A stretch of 6,137 bases of DNA from Deltaproteobacteria bacterium (GTDB lineage: Bacteria; Desulfobacterota; DSM-4660; Desulfatiglandales; Desulfatiglandaceae), in contig JAGHEC010000430.1 of assembly GCA_021159525.1 (NCBI GenBank), positions 1-6,137 on the forward strand. Reading direction: 5' to 3'. Below the pieces are notes generated by a model. It searched no databases and was not told the origin of the DNA. It saw only the letters and a program-made list of their open reading frames with translations. This document shows positions 1-6,137 of this stretch, piece by piece. Position 1 is the stretch's first letter. Each line of letters begins with the position of its first letter. The translations under genes and the position numbers were made by a program.

Positions 1-17
1 CCCCCGCAGATAAGTCA

Positions 18-113
18 CTGAAGAGAGCAGCCCGGAGGCCCGGAGCACAAGAAAAATCTTCCTGCCCCGGTGGTACGGTCGCTGTTATCCCTCCAATTAT
101 TGAGCTGATGCGA
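18..113 (+). repeat. Intergenic repeat copy 1 (about 96 bp), inverted relative to copy 2
   Basis: This stretch aligns without gaps to the reverse complement of 5058-5153. The core at 30-113 differs at 14 of 84 positions, and the 12 bases before it match at 9 of 12, giving about 82% identity overall. The longest identical run is ATTATTGAGCTGATGC at 96-111; GCCCGGAGGCC at 30-40 is also identical. Similarity fades before 18 and after 113. The copy lies 73 bp past the dnaG stop. Its plus strand is open from the window start to a TAG at 162-164, and copy 2 is open in the matching frame. However, peptide identity (23 of 32 residues) is lower than nucleotide identity, so coding is not demonstrated. 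I see no hairpin conserved between copies and no transposase. The family is unknown to me. Confidence 0.8.
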
Positions 114-117
114 TTTT

Positions 118-146
118 CTCATATCAGTGTATCAGGGAGATCTCAA
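118..146 (-). promoter_or_regulatory. Possible sigma-70 promoter downstream of dnaG, firing leftward
   Basis: Read on the minus strand, TTGAGA (141-146) is followed by a 17-base spacer and TATGAG (118-123). The bases before the -10 read TGA, which fits an extended -10 (TGn). The -35 matches the consensus at five of six positions and the -10 at four of six. Transcription would start near 110 and run through repeat copy 1 in antisense towards a gene outside the window. In this operon type that gene is often rpoD, but nothing here shows it. Chance matches of this quality are common in non-coding DNA. Confidence 0.3.
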
Positions 147-185
147 GAGCCCGTGAACGGTTAGGCCAAACTATTGCAAACTGCC

Positions 186-1946
186 TCAGGGTAAAAGGCC
201 GGGACTTGAGTGCCGGCGGGCCTCCAGGGCCTTCAGCTCCAGGAGAACCTGATTCAAGGCCTGGGGATTTCCCCTGGCGGCCTCGATCGCGTTCATGAGC
301 CTGCTCTGTCGGGCCTTGATCTCGATTTCCTGAACCGCCTGAGGGACCTCTTGCTCCGAATAGATGGATTGGGCCATAAGGGCCTCCCTGAAGCGGATGC
401 GAAGTTCGTCGCTCTCCAGGCGTTCTTCCAGCCGCTCAGGGGAAAGCCCGCCCTCCCGATCATATATCTCGAAAATCTTCTTGACGATCTTGCATGTAGC
501 CGAATCTGTTAACAGGCTCATGCAGTCTGCATCCCGAAGGTCGGATACAGCCCCGGGATGATGGACCAGGAGGTTGAGCACCTGCACATCTCCAATGTGT
601 GCCTGTCGCACGGATCGGGCCGCATCCTCTGCAAACGCCCTGTTGAGGTCCTGTTGAGAAGATCTCTGGCCTGCCTTTTGGAGTTCGGAAAGGACAAGCT
701 TTTCCTTGATCCCGATTCTCTCGGCGAGACGTGCTGCGTAGAGAGAGCGCTGGACCCGGTTGCGGACCTGGGAGAGGACCGGCAGGATCTCCTTGAGCGC
801 TTCAACCTTTGCCTCAATGCCGAGGGGTGCCTGCTTGACTTTCTGATCCAGGAAGAACTGGAAGATAGGGACCGCCGTGTCGAGCATAGATAAAAATCCG
901 TTGAGGCCCTTTTCTCTGACAAACGTATCGGGATCGTGCCCACGGGGCAGGACTGCCGCCTTGGCAGGGAGACCTTCGTTCAAAAAGAGGGGCAGGCTTC
1001 TCAAGGCGGCCGATGTGCCCGCCTCATCCGAATCAAAGACCACAACCGCCTCTTTGGCATATCCCTTGATCTTGCGAATGTGGTGCGGGGTCAGGGCTGT
1101 GCCCAGGGTGGCCACGACCTCATTGAGCCCGTATTGACGAAGGGACAAAAGATCCATATACCCCTCTACAATCACGGCTGTTCCCTTTTCCCGGATCGCC
1201 TGGTAAGAAGCGTGAAGACCGTAGGGAAACTCCCCCTTGTGGAACACCGGGGTCTCCGGCGTATTGAGATACTTGGGCAGTGCGTCGTTTAGGACCCTCC
1301 CGCCAAAGCCGATCACCTGACCCCGCAGATTGAAAATAGGGAACATGAGCCTGCCCCTGAAACGGTCGTAGTGGCCTTCTCCCTTTTTGGGGATGATCAA
1401 GCCGGCCTGGACGGCCGCGCTCATGTCAAATCCCCGGGCTTTCAGCCGGCGTGTGAGCCTTTCCCAAGATTCGGGGGCGTAACCCAGACGGAATTCCGAG
1501 ATAATCTCATTAGAGAGCCCCCGCTTTTCCAGATACTTCACCACCGGATCGCAGGCGCTGGCCTGATGCAATGCCTCCTCAAAACAGCGCGCTGCCTCGT
1601 CATTTATCTTCAGCAGCCCGTCACGAATCCGGATCTGCTGTTGCTCTTGAATGGATGAATATTTATCCTGGATCGGTATATTATACCTCTCGGCCAGGTC
1701 TCTGACGGCCTCCGGAAAGCTTGTTCCGTGATATGCCATCCAGAATGCAAAAATATCTCCTCCTTTTTTGCACCCGAAACAGTGGAATATCTGCCTGTCC
1801 GGACTCACCGTGAATGATGGGGATTTTTCAGCATGAAAGGGACAGAGGCCCATGTAATTCTTTCCGGCCTTCTTAAGCTGGACATATTCCCCGATGACCT
1901 GCACGATATCCGCAGTCCGTTTTATCTCTTCTTTGACAGATTGCAT
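186..1946 (-). CDS. dnaG: DNA primase DnaG
   Basis: DnaG makes the short RNA primers for lagging-strand and origin replication and works with the replicative helicase DnaB. The 586-residue protein has the full family layout. The N-terminal zinc-binding domain has CPFH at 35-38 and CFGC at 56-59 (ligands C35, H38, C56, C59). The RNA-polymerase core has RFRGRLMFPI from 195 and FGGRVLN from 214. The TOPRIM metal-binding motifs are EGYMD 261-265, DSDEAG 305-310 and HDPD 337-340. A helical C-terminal region from about 440 to the end should be the helicase-binding domain. I chose the ATG at 1946 because MQSVKEEIKRTADIVQVIGEYV matches the usual DnaG N-terminus. The frame stays open upstream to 2141, but only over the 3' end of mutS2. 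An AGGGA lies just three bases before the ATG, a tight spacing. The gene starts 64 bp after the mutS2 stop and is probably cotranscribed with it. No truncation is seen. Confidence 0.97.
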   Translation of the reverse strand: MQSVKEEIKRTADIVQVIGEYVQLKKAGKNYMGLCPFHAEKSPSFTVSPDRQIFHCFGCKKGGDIFAFWMAYHGTSFPEAVRDLAERYNIPIQDKYSSIQEQQQIRIRDGLLKINDEAARCFEEALHQASACDPVVKYLEKRGLSNEIISEFRLGYAPESWERLTRRLKARGFDMSAAVQAGLIIPKKGEGHYDRFRGRLMFPIFNLRGQVIGFGGRVLNDALPKYLNTPETPVFHKGEFPYGLHASYQAIREKGTAVIVEGYMDLLSLRQYGLNEVVATLGTALTPHHIRKIKGYAKEAVVVFDSDEAGTSAALRSLPLFLNEGLPAKAAVLPRGHDPDTFVREKGLNGFLSMLDTAVPIFQFFLDQKVKQAPLGIEAKVEALKEILPVLSQVRNRVQRSLYAARLAERIGIKEKLVLSELQKAGQRSSQQDLNRAFAEDAARSVRQAHIGDVQVLNLLVHHPGAVSDLRDADCMSLLTDSATCKIVKKIFEIYDREGGLSPERLEERLESDELRIRFREALMAQSIYSEQEVPQAVQEIEIKARQSRLMNAIEAARGNPQALNQVLLELKALEARRHSSPGLLP

Positions 1947-2010
1947 CGATCCCTGTGTTTTCTCAGTCCGCCATGGTATGCACCCGACAGCCCCCTTAAA
2001 AGACGCAGCT

Positions 2011-4401
2011 TTAAGCAAGCTCCACAACGGTGGCGGCGTCTCCCCCGGCCCTGGGTTCGGCGCTGGCAACTCCTTTGACAAAGGGCATGGCCCTGAGATG
2101 ATCCCGAATGGCCCCCCGCAGCCGTCCTGTGCCATGTCCATGGATAATGGTTACACTCATCCTGCCTTCAAGCAATGCGCGATCCACGGCCCTGTCGACC
2201 AGGGGAATGGCCTCGTCCACATGATATCCGATCACGTTTAATCGCCCCGGCCGAGCCCCCTCTCGACCGGATTTCCACAGGGTTGCCCGGGCCAGTTCCG
2301 CATTTACAGGGCGCGGGGGAGGTGTTTTGGTGTGGACCGGCTGAAGGTCCCTGACATCGGTAGATATTTTCATATTTCCCATAAGCACGGAAGCGCGGCC
2401 GCCCGCCATATCTACGGATTGGATCACTCCGTGTTGTTTCAACCGGGCGTGGAACACCCTCTGTCCCTCTTTCAATGGTCCCGGTTCACCGGAGCGCGGC
2501 ATGGTCTTTGCCGGTTCAAAATGGGCTGACAGGGCGTCTGTCACGGCCCTGAACCGCCTGGACGCCTCGGCCCGGGCAGACCTCTCGGGGCTTTTGAGGA
2601 GATTGATGGTCTCTTTCAGCTCTTCTCTGGCCGAAATAATGACTTGTTCTGCCTTTTGCCGATAGGCCTCTGTAAGTGCCTGCTTTTCCTCATCCAGCCG
2701 GGCCAGGTGCGTGCGGGTCTCCCGGGCCGCGGCAAGATGCCGCTCTTTGGCCTCCTCTGCCTCCTTTTTAACTGTCGCCACCTCTGCCGTAAGGCGGTGC
2801 ATCTTTTCGATTATATGGTTCAGTTCCACATCGCCTTGGTCGAGATAGGCCCGGGCCTTTTCCAAAACAGTGGTCGGCATTCCCAGAGCCCGTGCGGTTT
2901 CCAGGGCATGGCTGATGCCCGGCGCACCGTATTGGAGCCTGAAGGTGGGCCGATGGCATGCCCGGTCAAATACCACCGAAGCATTGAGGATGGCCGGGTT
3001 CGACAGGCCATAGGCCTTCAGCCGGTTGAGATGGGTGGCCAGGGCTACAAAGGAAGCCCTTTGCGAGAGCTCGTCCAGCACAGCCATGGTCAGGGCCGCT
3101 CCCTCGTTGGGGTCGGTTCCCATGCCGGGTTCATCGATGATGACCAGACTCTTTGGCCCGGCTGATTCCAGGATTCGCTTCAGGTTCTCCGCATGGGCTG
3201 AAAAGGTGCTGAGTCCGGCCTGCATGTCCTGCTCGTCCCCGATATCGGCCATGCAATGATCGAAAACCGGGAGACAGCTTCCCTCGGCCGCAGGGATATG
3301 CATTCCGGCCTGGGTCATGAGGGCCATCAGGCCCAGGGTCTTGAGGGATACGGTTTTTCCGCCACGATTGGGTCCGGAAATTATGAATACCCTTCGCTCG
3401 TTTTCCAGGCGGATATCCACGGCCACAGGTTTCTCCGTTTTGTCTTTTTCCCCTGTTCGCCACAAACTCAACAGGATCGGGTTTTGAGCCTGTTTCAGAA
3501 AAACGCCCCTGGCGTCGTCTATCTCCGCCGGGACGCAGGAGAGATCCTCGGCGTATCGGGCCCTGGCATACAGCCCGTCGAGCCTGGCGATCAGGTCCTC
3601 GGCGCGCAGGATTTCGGGTGACATCTCCCTGACTGCTCCGGTCAGGTCCACCAGGATGCGGTCTTCCTCTGCTTTTTCCTCAAGGGCCAGTTCAGTGGAG
3701 CGGTTATTGTCCTCAATCACCTCCACCGGCTCCACAAAACAGGTGCTTCTGGTGCGGGAGTAATCGTGGACAATGCCCCCGAAAAGCGATTTTAGGTCGC
3801 TTCTGATGGAGATCACGTACCGGCCGTCCCTGATCGTCACTAAGTGGTCGTTGCTGTTGCGGCCCAGTCCCTTGGTCATCCGGATTTGGCTCAGCTTTTT
3901 TTCCAGACGGGAGCGCTGACGACGTCGCTGATGACGGATGCGGTCCAAAACCGGGGTTGCACCGTCCCGGATGGTCCCGTTCGGGGCAATGGTCTTTTTG
4001 AGTTTTTTGATCAGGGCGGTGAGATCGGGCATCCTGTCCAGGATGTTGGCCAGACCCGGGTACAATGTCCTTTCGCGCTGAAGCAAGCCGCGGACCGTCC
4101 GGGCGGATTCAGCTAATCGGAGCACCATCAGGAACTCCTCGGGCTCTAAATGCGCCCCCCTGGCCCTGGCCCTGTCGAGAAGCGGCCTCAGGTCCCTCAG
4201 GTCCGTAAACGCAGGAAAGCCGCTCGTTTTGAGCAGAAGCCTCATTTCTGAGACCAGGCCCAATTCGTGCGTGATCTTTTTGGTATCGCTTGACGGGACA
4301 AAAGACAGGCATTCGGACCGCCCGAGTGGAGAGGAGGCGTATCGGGACAAGATTTCCAGCAAGCGATCGTATTCCAGAACCTGCCAGCTGTGTTCGATCA
4401 T
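2011..4401 (-). CDS. mutS2: MutS2 family ATPase with C-terminal Smr domain
   Basis: MutS2 proteins are MutS-like ATPases without the mismatch-recognition domain. Family members have been linked to suppression of homologous recombination and to rescue of collided ribosomes; which applies here cannot be told from sequence. The 796-residue length is normal. In order: an N-terminal helical core/clamp region (1 to about 320), Walker A GPNRGGKT 343-350, the MutS signature DIGDEQDMQAGLSTFSAHAENL from 386, Walker B ending IIDEPGMGTDP (D423, E424), and H457 in the ATHLNRLKAY segment. Then comes a charged coiled coil at about 515-605, a KOW-like basic stretch at about 640-690, and an Smr domain at about 720-796 with HGHGTGRLR from 754. 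The first Smr motif is LNVIG, not LDLRG/LDLHG. I start at ATG 4401 because MIEHSWQVLEYDRLLEILSRYASSPLG matches the family N-terminus. An ATG 22 codons upstream (4467) has no Shine-Dalgarno; AGAGA lies four bases before 4401. Confidence 0.95.
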   Translation of the reverse strand: MIEHSWQVLEYDRLLEILSRYASSPLGRSECLSFVPSSDTKKITHELGLVSEMRLLLKTSGFPAFTDLRDLRPLLDRARARGAHLEPEEFLMVLRLAESARTVRGLLQRERTLYPGLANILDRMPDLTALIKKLKKTIAPNGTIRDGATPVLDRIRHQRRRQRSRLEKKLSQIRMTKGLGRNSNDHLVTIRDGRYVISIRSDLKSLFGGIVHDYSRTRSTCFVEPVEVIEDNNRSTELALEEKAEEDRILVDLTGAVREMSPEILRAEDLIARLDGLYARARYAEDLSCVPAEIDDARGVFLKQAQNPILLSLWRTGEKDKTEKPVAVDIRLENERRVFIISGPNRGGKTVSLKTLGLMALMTQAGMHIPAAEGSCLPVFDHCMADIGDEQDMQAGLSTFSAHAENLKRILESAGPKSLVIIDEPGMGTDPNEGAALTMAVLDELSQRASFVALATHLNRLKAYGLSNPAILNASVVFDRACHRPTFRLQYGAPGISHALETARALGMPTTVLEKARAYLDQGDVELNHIIEKMHRLTAEVATVKKEAEEAKERHLAAARETRTHLARLDEEKQALTEAYRQKAEQVIISAREELKETINLLKSPERSARAEASRRFRAVTDALSAHFEPAKTMPRSGEPGPLKEGQRVFHARLKQHGVIQSVDMAGGRASVLMGNMKISTDVRDLQPVHTKTPPPRPVNAELARATLWKSGREGARPGRLNVIGYHVDEAIPLVDRAVDRALLEGRMSVTIIHGHGTGRLRGAIRDHLRAMPFVKGVASAEPRAGGDAATVVELA

Positions 4402-4501
4402 GAAGTCTCTATCGTTAGGCCCGCCCCAAGAGGCACGAGGATTTCTTTTCTCAACCACGTGAGACATCCGGTCGATGGAAAACTGTCACGGAGGATATGG
4501 G

Positions 4502-4963
4502 TTATGCTTCGGCCGAGGGATTGCTGAGCAGCTTCTTTGCGATATCGCTCACTTCCTTGCCCTGGGCCTGCCCTGCCATCTTGGCCATGGCCGCCTTCAT
4601 AACTCTGCCCATGTCCTTGGGCCCCCCGGCCGAGAGATCAGCGATAATCTGACGGAGATTGGTCTCTATCTGCTCCGGGGTCAATTGCTGCGGCAGGTAC
4701 TCATACAGGATTCGGACTTCTTGGGCCTCCTTGGCAGCCAGGTCCGGACGACCTCCGTCCGTGAATTCCTGGACAGCCTGTTTTCCCTTGCGGATCATAG
4801 ACGAGATGACGGATTGGACCTCTTCTTGGTTCAGCTCACGGCCCTTTTCCACCTGCAGGTTCTTAAGCGCGGTCCTGAGCATGCGGAGGCATGAGAGTCG
4901 CAGGCTGTCCTTGGACTTCATTGCCTGCTTAAGATCTTCGGCGATTTTTTCTTGCAGCGTCAT
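4502..4963 (-). CDS. yqeY: GatB/YqeY domain-containing protein
   Basis: This 153-residue protein is a full-length stand-alone YqeY. The family resembles the C-terminal, tRNA-contacting part of GatB, the subunit of the tRNA-dependent amidotransferase that makes Gln-tRNA and Asn-tRNA. The cellular role of free-standing YqeY is not settled. Family features include the N-terminus MTLQEKIAEDLKQAMKSKD, LRLSCLRMLRTALKN at 21-35, a helical region with IRKGKQAVQEF (57-67), YLPQQLTPEQI (89-99) and the C-terminal DMGRVMKAAMAKMAGQAQGKEV (117-138), which corresponds to the family's conserved DMGKVM...GRADGK segment. The ATG at 4963 gives the expected N-terminus, although no strong Shine-Dalgarno precedes it. 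It is the first gene after the promoter at 5020-5047, and mutS2 follows 100 bp later with no terminator seen between them. Position next to dnaG fits the macromolecular-synthesis operon. Confidence 0.94.
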   Translation of the reverse strand: MTLQEKIAEDLKQAMKSKDSLRLSCLRMLRTALKNLQVEKGRELNQEEVQSVISSMIRKGKQAVQEFTDGGRPDLAAKEAQEVRILYEYLPQQLTPEQIETNLRQIIADLSAGGPKDMGRVMKAAMAKMAGQAQGKEVSDIAKKLLSNPSAEA

Positions 4964-4987
4964 AGCTTGATTCGGTAAATTTAGGTT

Positions 4988-4998
4988 CCTGTTACAGG
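4988..4998. promoter_or_regulatory. Short palindrome CCTGTTACAGG in the yqeY leader
   Basis: The 11-base sequence is a perfect dyad of two 5-base arms around one central base. It is too tight for a stable RNA hairpin. It is centred about 20 bases downstream of the transcription start inferred from the promoter at 5020-5047, where a repressor operator could sit. A dyad this short can easily arise by chance, and I cannot name a cognate regulator. Confidence 0.2.
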
Positions 4999-5019
4999 CT
5001 TAAAAATTAGAAACTTTTT

Positions 5020-5047
5020 ATAATATGACAATTTTTCTGTACGTCAA
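5020..5047 (-). promoter_or_regulatory. Sigma-70-type promoter for yqeY-mutS2-dnaG
   Basis: On the minus strand TTGACG (5042-5047) is followed by a 16-base spacer and TATTAT (5020-5025), each matching consensus at five of six positions. The DNA around it is strongly AT-rich compared with the flanking genes, and an A/T run just upstream of the -35 (about 5049-5060) resembles an UP element. The expected start near 5013 leaves a leader of about 50 bases before the yqeY ATG. This is the only clear promoter seen ahead of the three-gene block, so it is the likely main start for it. Repeat copy 2 ends about 10 bp upstream of the -35. Confidence 0.6.
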
Positions 5048-5057
5048 GTAAAAATTT

Positions 5058-5153
5058 TAGCATCAGCTCAATAATCAGGGGAATAACAGCGAACGCAGCG
5101 TCGGGGCAGGATGATTTTTCTTCCGCTCCAGGCCTCCGGGCCGGTCTCTCCAG
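5058..5153 (-). repeat. Intergenic repeat copy 2 (about 96 bp), inverted relative to copy 1
   Basis: The reverse complement matches 18-113 without gaps at about 82% identity. The copy lies between the hisA stop (5194) and the yqeY promoter, so it reads in the same direction as the genes. It is part of a 71-codon open frame (5222 down to 5007) that begins inside the hisA 3' end and contains ARRPGAEEKSSCP and AVIPLIIELM; copy 1 encodes ARRPGAQEKSSCP and AVIPPIIELM. Nine of the 14 changed codons in the repeat alter the residue, so selection for protein is not evident. The opposite strand is also open across both copies. A short GGCC-CGGA-GGCC stem near 5131-5142 is weaker in copy 1. It may be a mobile or dispersed intergenic element, an RNA, or a decayed gene piece. 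Confidence 0.8.
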
Positions 5154-5193
5154 AAAAGCCCATCTGACCCTATTTATTGAGATATTGCAAATT

Positions 5194-5940
5194 TTATTTT
5201 TCTCGGGGACCCCTTTTCTCACAGGCCCTGATGGCCTCGGACAGGTTCAGGCCTCCATCATACAGGGCCCTCCCTGTGATCATTCCCATGACTCCATCCT
5301 TTTGCAGGGGAAGAATTTCGAGAACGTCATCGAGGTTAGAGATGCCGCCCGAGGCAATCACCGGGATAGAGGTGGCCCTTGCCAGGTCCCGGGTGGCCGT
5401 GGCATTGCACCCTGTCCTCATGCCGTCGCGGTTGATGTCGGTGTAGATGATAGCTGCCAGGCCAACAAGATCTTCAAACTGGCTTGCCAAGTCAATAGGA
5501 CGGAGCCTGCTTGTCTCTGTCCATCCCTCCACTGCGACGGAACCGTCTTTGGCGTCGATCCCAAGGATGATCTGTCCCGGATAGGCCTGGCAGGCCTCGC
5601 GCACGAATCCCGGATCCTTGACGGCCACGGTGCCCAGGATCACATATTGGAGCCCCAGATCCAGGTATGCGTTCACCGCAGCCATGTCCCTGATTCCCCC
5701 TCCCAACTCTACCGGTATGGGTACCGCGGCCACAATGCGCCTGATGGCCTCGGTGTTGACAGGTTTGCCCTGCACAGCACCGTCCAGGTCCACGAGATGA
5801 ATCCTTTTTGCGCCGCAATCGTGCCATTTGACCGCCATCTCCTCAGGATGATCCGAGTAGATTGTTTCATCGGACATCCGACCCTGCCTGAGCCTGACGC
5901 AGCGGCCCCCCTTCAGATCAATCGCCGGAATAATCAGCAA
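5194..5940 (-). CDS. hisA: HisA, ProFAR (5'-ProFAR) isomerase of histidine biosynthesis
   Basis: HisA is a cytoplasmic TIM-barrel enzyme that opens the aminoaldose ribose of ProFAR to the aminoketose PRFAR (an Amadori rearrangement), the step before HisF/HisH. The 248-residue protein is full length. The two catalytic aspartates are visible: D8 in MLIIPAIDLKGG and D129 in LGIDAKDG. Phosphate-binding loops are GGGIR (80-84) and ASGGI (196-200), and YTDINRDG (166-173) is the expected loop before the second half-barrel. I chose the TTG at 5940, which restores the canonical MLIIPAIDLKGG N-terminus and has AAAGGA eight bases upstream. The ATG at 5997 would add 19 residues atypical for the family. 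The start is four bases after the stop of the upstream gene, so the two are probably translationally coupled. HisA rather than TrpC/PriA-like bifunctional forms is the simplest reading, but sequence alone does not exclude dual activity. Confidence 0.95.
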   Translation of the reverse strand: MLIIPAIDLKGGRCVRLRQGRMSDETIYSDHPEEMAVKWHDCGAKRIHLVDLDGAVQGKPVNTEAIRRIVAAVPIPVELGGGIRDMAAVNAYLDLGLQYVILGTVAVKDPGFVREACQAYPGQIILGIDAKDGSVAVEGWTETSRLRPIDLASQFEDLVGLAAIIYTDINRDGMRTGCNATATRDLARATSIPVIASGGISNLDDVLEILPLQKDGVMGMITGRALYDGGLNLSEAIRACEKRGPREK

Positions 5941-5944
5941 GTCT

Positions 5945-6137
5945 TCAATCCTTTCGCTGGTTATGAACCGGGGGGCTGGTTCCGGGCATCTCGGCAATGA
6001 GATGCCGGAGTCCCAAGACTGCCAGGTCCCGTGCGGTCAGCCATCGGCCCCCGCTCTTGATATAAGTATTCAGATCAAAAAGGTTTTCAGACAACGATCG
6101 CTGGGTCTTGTCGTAATTGCCGCGCCATATGACCGCG
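5945..6137 (-). CDS. Unrecognised protein, C-terminal 63 residues only
   Basis: The frame is open from the right edge of the window to a TGA at 5947-5945, so only the C-terminus is present. It contains WRGNYDKTQRSLSENLFDLN, then YIKSGGRWLTARDLAVLGLR, and a polar proline-containing tail ending HNQRKD. It shows no membrane segment, metal-binding cysteines or motif that I can assign. It does not resemble the C-termini of HisB, HisH or HisF, the usual neighbours of hisA. Close packing against hisA (four bases between stop and start, with the hisA Shine-Dalgarno inside this gene) supports it being a real translated gene in the same transcript. Confidence 0.6.
   Translation of the reverse strand, partial: AVIWRGNYDKTQRSLSENLFDLNTYIKSGGRWLTARDLAVLGLRHLIAEMPGTSPPVHNQRKD
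5949..5954 (-). promoter_or_regulatory. Shine-Dalgarno that decides the hisA TTG start
   Basis: The minus strand reads AAAGGA, then eight bases, then TTG (5940-5938). This site is the main non-homology reason to prefer TTG over the upstream in-frame ATG at 5997. It overlaps the last codons of the upstream gene, whose TGA is at 5947-5945, an arrangement typical of translational coupling. Confidence 0.7.

Noticed and set aside
105..127. Imperfect hairpin CTGAT...ATCAG after dnaG as a terminator
   Set aside because: The stem is short and mismatched, with no following T-run on either strand.
1967..1978. Tiny minus-strand frame ATG GCG GAC TGA between mutS2 and dnaG as a leader peptide
   Set aside because: It is three codons long, the purine-rich stretch lies too far upstream for a normal Shine-Dalgarno, and there is no attenuator structure.
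1996..2014. Dyad TTAAA...TTTAA over the mutS2 stop as a terminator
   Set aside because: The stem is only A/T pairs, with no GC-rich arm, so it would not terminate transcription.
1947..2141. 65-residue N-terminal extension of DnaG in the open frame
   Set aside because: It overlaps the 3' end of mutS2 in another frame, is Pro/Gly-rich and precedes the canonical DnaG N-terminus, which begins at ATG 1946.
4402..4467. 22-residue N-terminal extension of MutS2
   Set aside because: There is no Shine-Dalgarno before ATG 4467 and no family similarity; the family N-terminus begins at ATG 4401.
5185..6000. Long plus-strand open frame (271 codons) opposite hisA
   Set aside because: It is an antisense shadow of the well-supported hisA gene, with no recognisable domain.

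Overview
All recognisable genes in this window lie on the minus strand, so transcription runs right to left. The genes are conserved housekeeping ones. The yqeY-mutS2-dnaG order, the moderately GC-rich coding sequence and the style of the proteins suggest a delta-proteobacterium / Desulfobacterota-type Gram-negative. That assignment is inference; no rRNA or other marker is present.

Layout from right to left: (1) 5945-6137, the last 63 codons of an unrecognised gene cut by the window edge. (2) 5194-5940, hisA, starting at TTG four bases after that gene's stop, with its Shine-Dalgarno inside the upstream gene. (3) 4964-5193, a 230-bp intergenic stretch holding repeat copy 2 and then a good sigma-70-type promoter for the next block. 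(4) 4502-4963, yqeY (GatB/YqeY family). (5) 2011-4401, mutS2 with a C-terminal Smr domain. (6) 186-1946, dnaG primase. (7) 1-185, non-genic sequence with repeat copy 1 and a possible promoter firing leftward out of the window.

The yqeY-mutS2-dnaG block looks like a version of the macromolecular-synthesis operon (classically rpsU-yqeY-dnaG-rpoD) with mutS2 inserted. rpsU is absent here, and rpoD, if present, would lie beyond the left edge. The block would couple replication priming (DnaG), recombination or ribosome-associated quality control (MutS2) and a tRNA-amidation-related protein of unclear role (YqeY). HisA belongs to a separate histidine-biosynthesis transcript ending to the right of the promoter.

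The least expected feature is a pair of ~96-bp repeats, about 82% identical without gaps, in opposite orientation at 18-113 and 5058-5153. They sit in the two intergenic regions that bracket yqeY-mutS2-dnaG. I do not recognise the family. It could be a dispersed intergenic element, a small RNA or regulatory element, or a remnant of a small coding sequence. I see no tRNA, rRNA, CRISPR array, insertion sequence or convincing intrinsic terminator.
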